In this document: in pieces, positions 6,644 through 10,065 of the stretch
Layout of the letters: each line of letters opens with the position of its first letter
How positions within the stretch are numbered: the stretch's first letter is position 1
Source: Spirochaetota bacterium
GTDB lineage: Bacteria > Spirochaetota > Spirochaetia > Treponematales > Breznakiellaceae
Assembly (NCBI GenBank): GCA_023398155.1
Contig: JAEWSV010000065.1
Coordinates: 1-10,065, forward strand
DNA length: 10,065 nucleotides
Direction of reading: 5' to 3'
The notes under the pieces: generated by a model
Database searches by the model: none
What the model was told of the DNA's origin: nothing
The model's input: the letters and a program-made list of their open reading frames with translations, nothing else
Made by a program: the position numbers and the translations under genes

Positions 6644-6667
6644 GTCATCGCTTCCCGCTGCCAAGCG

Positions 6668-9376
6668 CTATCTCTCGTATTTCAGGCCGAAGCCGAAGGG
6701 GAAGAGCCCTTCCGTGCCGTCGCCGTCGTTGATCGGCAGTTGCGAGGCTTCCCGCGGCCAGGTGAAGGAGAGCGTTCCTGTCGGAGCGGCGTCGCCGAAT
6801 AGGACGTCCGCGACGCCTTCTCCCTCGGTTCCGGGGAGCCAGGCCGCGACGGCCGCTTCGATCGCCGCGATCTCGTCGGCGATGAGGATGGGCCGACCCG
6901 ATACCACCACGAGGACGGTCGGGACGCCGGTCGCGGCGATGCGCGAGACGAGCTCGCGGTCATCCCGCTTGAGCCTGAGGTCCGTGCGATCTCCGAACCA
7001 TTCGGCGTAGGGCGACTCGCCCACGACAGCTATGGCGAGGTCGGCGTCGGCCTTTCCCCGAGGACCGCCGGCCGCGTATTCCACCGACATGCCCCGCTTC
7101 TCCGCGGCGGCTTCGATGCCAGCCAGGATGGTCGTGCCGGTGGTGATCGGCCCCGATCCGCCCTGCCAGGTGATGGTCCAGCCGCCGCACTGGGAACCGA
7201 GATCATTCGCGAGAGCTCCCGCGACGACGATGCGCTTCACGCCGGGGCCGACGGGCAGGACCCGCTCCTCGTTCTTGAGGAGCACGATCGACTTCCGCAC
7301 CGCCTCACGGGCGAGCGACCGGTGTTCGGCGCTCCCGACGGAACCGAGCGAGGACCGATCCGCGAAGGGACTCTCGAAGAGGCCCAAGGCGAACTTGAGT
7401 TCCAGGATACGGAGGACCGACGCGTCGATCCGTTCCATGGATATCTTACCGCGCTCGGTTAAATCGATGAGGACCTCGCGTACCTCGGCGTAGCCTTCCG
7501 GGGCCATGAACATATCGATGCCGCCGCGCACGCAGGCGAGGACCTGGTCCGGCGTCTTGCCCGGCAGCTCCGCGTGGGCGTTCCAGTCCGAGACGAGGAC
7601 GCCAGTAAAGCCGAGTTCCCCGCGGAGTACGTCGACCACGAGCTTGTCGTTGGCGTGCATCCGTTTCCCGTTGACCGCGGAGAAGCTCGCCATGACGGTC
7701 CTGACCCCGGCCTCAGTCGCCGCGCCGTACGGGGGCAGGTGGACGGCGCGCAACTCCGCGTCGGGAATGCGCGCGTCGCCGCGGTCCTTTCCGTCCTTGG
7801 TTCCGCCGTCCGCGAGGTAATGCTTGGCGCACGCCGCCACCGAGCCGTCTTGCTGGAGGCCGCGGATGTACGCGGCGCCGAGGACCGAAGCGCGGGCGGG
7901 GGTTTCCGAAAAGCTCTCGTACGTCCGTCCCCACCGTTCGTCCCGCGCTACGGCGACGCAGGGGGCGAAGTTCCAATAGACGCCGGTGGCCTTGAGCTCC
8001 TCGGCTACGGCCCGGCCGATTCTTTCCATGAGTACGGGATCATTCGCCGCGCCGAGGCCGATGTTGTGCGGGAAGATGGTCGCGCCGCGGACGTTGTTGT
8101 GGCCGTGCACCGCGTCCAGTCCGTAGATCATCGGGATGGAGAGCCGAGCGGAAAGGGCCGCCTTTTGGAGCCGATCCGTCATGTCGGCCCACGACTCGGC
8201 CGTATTGACCGACGGCCCCATGCCGCCGCCCGATAGGACCGAACCCAGGCCGTATTTCGCCACGTCCTCGGGGGAGGCGAGATTTCCTACCGCGCCTTGG
8301 ACCATCTGGCCGGCCTTCTCCTCAAGCGTCATGTAGGAGAGGAGATCGCGGGCGCGGGCTGCCGCGGGTAACGTGACGTTCCGGTACGCGGCGTTATCCG
8401 GAGGCGCTTGGAGCGCCGCAGAGACCGCGGTCGGCGACCGATCCCCGCCCGCCTCTCCGGCGCGCTCCGGATACTTCGCCTCGTCGGCTTCGGTGAACCG
8501 CCGAGCTACGCGGAACCCCACGTCGACCAGGCGCTCCCGAGAATCGGCGTAGTACCGGTTGGAGGGCCGGAGGTCCTCGACGTTGAACTTCCACGACCCA
8601 CCGCGGAGCGCCTTCCAATCGCCCCACTCCGGTCCGCGTGGATCCGCGGGCTCGGCGCGTCGATCGTACTCCCCGTACGTGTCCCAACACCATTCCCACA
8701 CGTTGCCCGAAAGGTCATGAATACCGAGTTCGTTGGCGGTCTTCGATTTGACCGGCCGGGGGCCGTCGGCGTTGCCGTTGTACCAGGCGACTTCCTCCGC
8801 CTTCGATGAGCCCGAGTAGTCGTAATGGCGGGAATAGCGGCCGCCCGAGGCGGCCCACTCGAACTCGGCCTCCGTCGGCAAACGGTAGCCTTCCGCGGCC
8901 CAATCGGCCGTCACGACGCCGTCCGGCCCGATGGTATACACGCTTTTGCGGCCGGCCTTCTCGCTGAGGTAATTGCAGTACGCGGCGGCTTCCCGCCATT
9001 CCACGCCCGTCGCTGGTATACCCTTCACGCGCGGTTTGGAGGGCTCCGCGACCGCATCGGAAGCATCGCCGCCGGCTCCGCCGCGGTCGCCCCCGATCCC
9101 CGGTCCGCCCATGCCGCCGGTCGCGGCCTTCCACGCGCTAAACTCGGCCTCCGTGATCTCCGCGCGCGAGAGCCAGAAGGTCGACACCGTGATCTTGCGA
9201 ATGGTCGTTTCGTCGCGGTCCCCGTAGCGGCCGCCCATCTTGAAGGTCCCGCCGCGCACGAGGACCAGGGCCCCGCCCTCTTCCGTCACCGGCTCGGGAA
9301 TATCGGACGTGGCCGCGCAGGAGGCGAACAAGGACGCCGCGAGCGCGAGGACGAGCGTGAACGGGGTTCTCTTCAT
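6668..9376 (-). CDS. Lipoprotein fusing a SUMF1/FGE-fold domain to a GH3 beta-glucan exohydrolase
   Basis: Predicted exported lipoprotein of 902 residues. A signal peptide ends at L-F-A-S-C with Cys20 as the lipidation site. Residues about 33-293 form a SUMF1 fold: G-G-T-F-K-M-G, Y-R-L-P-T-E-A-E-F-E-W (164-174), L-S-G-N-V-W-E-W (222-229), L-R-G-G-S-W (257-262), V-G-F-R-V-A (286-291). The paired cysteines of true formylglycine-generating enzymes are missing from the last segment, so oxidase activity is unlikely. A Gly-rich loop occupies 87-103. After a linker (294-338) comes GH3: I-Y-G-L-D-A-V-H-G-H-N-N (417-428), R-W-G-R-T-Y-E-S (481-488), K-H-Y (518-520), nucleophile Asp597 in V-S-D-W. The C-terminal sandwich has G-G-W-T-I-T-W-Q-G (731-739) and a likely acid/base Glu787 in V-V-G-E-S-P-Y. 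These match barley ExoI-like exohydrolases, so release of glucose from beta-glucan ends is expected. GGAGG lies 5 nt before the ATG; the gene follows the GH5-like gene by 29 nt. Confidence 0.92.
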   Translation of the reverse strand: MKRTPFTLVLALAASLFASCAATSDIPEPVTEEGGALVLVRGGTFKMGGRYGDRDETTIRKITVSTFWLSRAEITEAEFSAWKAATGGMGGPGIGGDRGGAGGDASDAVAEPSKPRVKGIPATGVEWREAAAYCNYLSEKAGRKSVYTIGPDGVVTADWAAEGYRLPTEAEFEWAASGGRYSRHYDYSGSSKAEEVAWYNGNADGPRPVKSKTANELGIHDLSGNVWEWCWDTYGEYDRRAEPADPRGPEWGDWKALRGGSWKFNVEDLRPSNRYYADSRERLVDVGFRVARRFTEADEAKYPERAGEAGGDRSPTAVSAALQAPPDNAAYRNVTLPAAARARDLLSYMTLEEKAGQMVQGAVGNLASPEDVAKYGLGSVLSGGGMGPSVNTAESWADMTDRLQKAALSARLSIPMIYGLDAVHGHNNVRGATIFPHNIGLGAANDPVLMERIGRAVAEELKATGVYWNFAPCVAVARDERWGRTYESFSETPARASVLGAAYIRGLQQDGSVAACAKHYLADGGTKDGKDRGDARIPDAELRAVHLPPYGAATEAGVRTVMASFSAVNGKRMHANDKLVVDVLRGELGFTGVLVSDWNAHAELPGKTPDQVLACVRGGIDMFMAPEGYAEVREVLIDLTERGKISMERIDASVLRILELKFALGLFESPFADRSSLGSVGSAEHRSLAREAVRKSIVLLKNEERVLPVGPGVKRIVVAGALANDLGSQCGGWTITWQGGSGPITTGTTILAGIEAAAEKRGMSVEYAAGGPRGKADADLAIAVVGESPYAEWFGDRTDLRLKRDDRELVSRIAATGVPTVLVVVSGRPILIADEIAAIEAAVAAWLPGTEGEGVADVLFGDAAPTGTLSFTWPREASQLPINDGDGTEGLFPFGFGLKYER

Positions 9377-9405
9377 ACGGCCCTCCGGCTCCGGCCGAAA
9401 CGTCG

Positions 9406-10065
9406 TTACGGCCTGATCGACGTCTTAGAACCGGTCAGCGCGACATCATCTATCCACGCGAAGGCCTCGCTCGCGAAGGATGCGGCGATCCGGAAAGCGA
9501 AATCGGCGCGACCGGAAGCTTCCGCGGGAAAGCGCTGCTCCAGGATGGTCCAATCCGCGCTGGGCGGCAATTCTTTCAGGGTATTCCAACTCGAACCGTC
9601 GAACCATTCCAGGGACAGCCGATCGCCCGCGGCGGTATCGATGGTCTTGTAAGCGAAGGTCAGCGCCATATCGGCGTAGCGCGTAGCGTCCAGGCTGCGA
9701 CCGAGGCTGGATTCTCCCTCCAGCATCGCGCTCGCCTTCCCTGTCCGCGCGACTTCGTAGTCCATGCCCGCATACGAGGTGGTCCACGCTCCGCCGCGGA
9801 AATTGCGCGACTCGAAGTTGTCCGCGAAGATGGTCCCGGCCTGTTCCCCCCGGACCAGGGAGCGGATCAGGAGACCGCTCTCGGTGAGGTCGCCGTCGGT
9901 CCACGGGCCCGTGTAGGACACGCCGGGCTTTACCATGGAGGTCGGCTCGATTTTGGTGGAGAGCGACCAGTTGGCCCAACTCACCTTCCGCTCGGCCAGG
10001 GCGTTTGCGAAATCGATGGATTGCACCGGAAACACGTTACCGCGCACGTCCGAAGAGGTGGTACC
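9406..10065 (-). CDS. GH5-family endoglucanase-like protein, C-terminal part with beta-sandwich domain (5' end outside window)
   Basis: The frame is open to the window edge, so this is the last 219 residues of a longer protein; the GTG at 10047 is an internal valine codon. Visible residues 1-72 resemble the end of GH5 subfamily 2 endoglucanases: a G-T-T-S-S-D start, then V-S-W-A-N-W-S-L-S-T-K, M-V-K-P-G and G-P-W-T-D-G-D-L-T-E-S-G. In that family the G-T follows the catalytic Glu-Trp, so the nucleophile should lie just outside the window. Residues about 80-212 form a second domain rich in beta-strand patterns, including D-R-L-S-L-E-W-F-D-G-S-S-W, W-T-I-L-E-Q-R-F-P and A-F-A-W-I-D-D-V-A-L-T-G. 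This resembles MAM/jelly-roll modules on secreted hydrolases and probably binds carbohydrate or assists anchoring. The protein is presumably exported and would supply chain ends to the GH3 lipoprotein encoded next. The family assignment rests on the short GH5 tail. Confidence 0.75.
   Translation of the reverse strand, partial: GTTSSDVRGNVFPVQSIDFANALAERKVSWANWSLSTKIEPTSMVKPGVSYTGPWTDGDLTESGLLIRSLVRGEQAGTIFADNFESRNFRGGAWTTSYAGMDYEVARTGKASAMLEGESSLGRSLDATRYADMALTFAYKTIDTAAGDRLSLEWFDGSSWNTLKELPPSADWTILEQRFPAEASGRADFAFRIAASFASEAFAWIDDVALTGSKTSIRP

Noticed and set aside
6506..6664. 53-residue upstream extension of the transporter frame
   Set aside because: The added residues do not look like the family, cover the promoter and dyads, and the ATG at 6505 has a good GGAGG at correct spacing.
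7574..9652. Plus-strand open frames of 220 and 275 codons opposite the SUMF1-GH3 gene
   Set aside because: No domain features, no convincing ribosome sites, and fully covered by a well-supported gene.
10045..10047. GTG as the start of the 9406-10065 gene
   Set aside because: The frame continues upstream to the window edge with GH5-like residues, so this GTG is an internal valine.

Overview
The window is GC-rich, roughly two-thirds G+C by eye. Every gene I can support lies on the minus strand, so transcription runs from high to low coordinates. I infer a free-living or gut-associated saccharolytic bacterium, most plausibly a high-GC spirochaete. The grounds are a SUMF1-type lipoprotein with a relaxed lipobox, a PRD-regulated mannitol-type PTS, and an HPr with a regulatory-serine motif next to secreted cellulase-type enzymes. 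The phylum is a guess from gene content, not a demonstrated placement.

Region 1 (10065 to 6668) is an extracellular polysaccharide module. It holds the 3' end of a GH5 endoglucanase-like gene with a C-terminal beta-sandwich domain. A 902-residue predicted lipoprotein follows 29 nt later. It fuses an N-terminal SUMF1/FGE-fold domain lacking the catalytic cysteines to a complete two-domain GH3 beta-glucan exohydrolase of the barley ExoI type. Together they would cut beta-glucan internally and release glucose or short oligomers from chain ends.

Region 2 (6667 to 6506) is the only substantial regulatory gap, about 160 bp. It holds three abutting inverted repeats and, nearer the next gene, a good -10 box (TACAAT) inside a GGGCC/GGCCC dyad without a recognisable -35.

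Region 3 (6505 to 1) is a self-contained phosphotransferase operon in the order mtlA-type EIICB, mtlR-type PRD activator, mtlF-type EIIA, ptsI (Enzyme I), ptsH (HPr), fruK-type kinase (cut by the window edge). All junctions after mtlR are 4-nt or similar overlaps or gaps of a few bases, suggesting translational coupling. The full relay PEP > EI > HPr > EIIA > EIIB > sugar is encoded here, together with an activator whose own PRD, EIIB-like and EIIA-like domains can sense that relay. The sugar kinase at the visible end is a 1-phosphofructokinase homologue, not a mannitol-1-phosphate dehydrogenase. That leaves the true substrate (mannitol, fructose or another hexitol) open. I see no RNA genes, CRISPR, insertion sequences or credible plus-strand genes.
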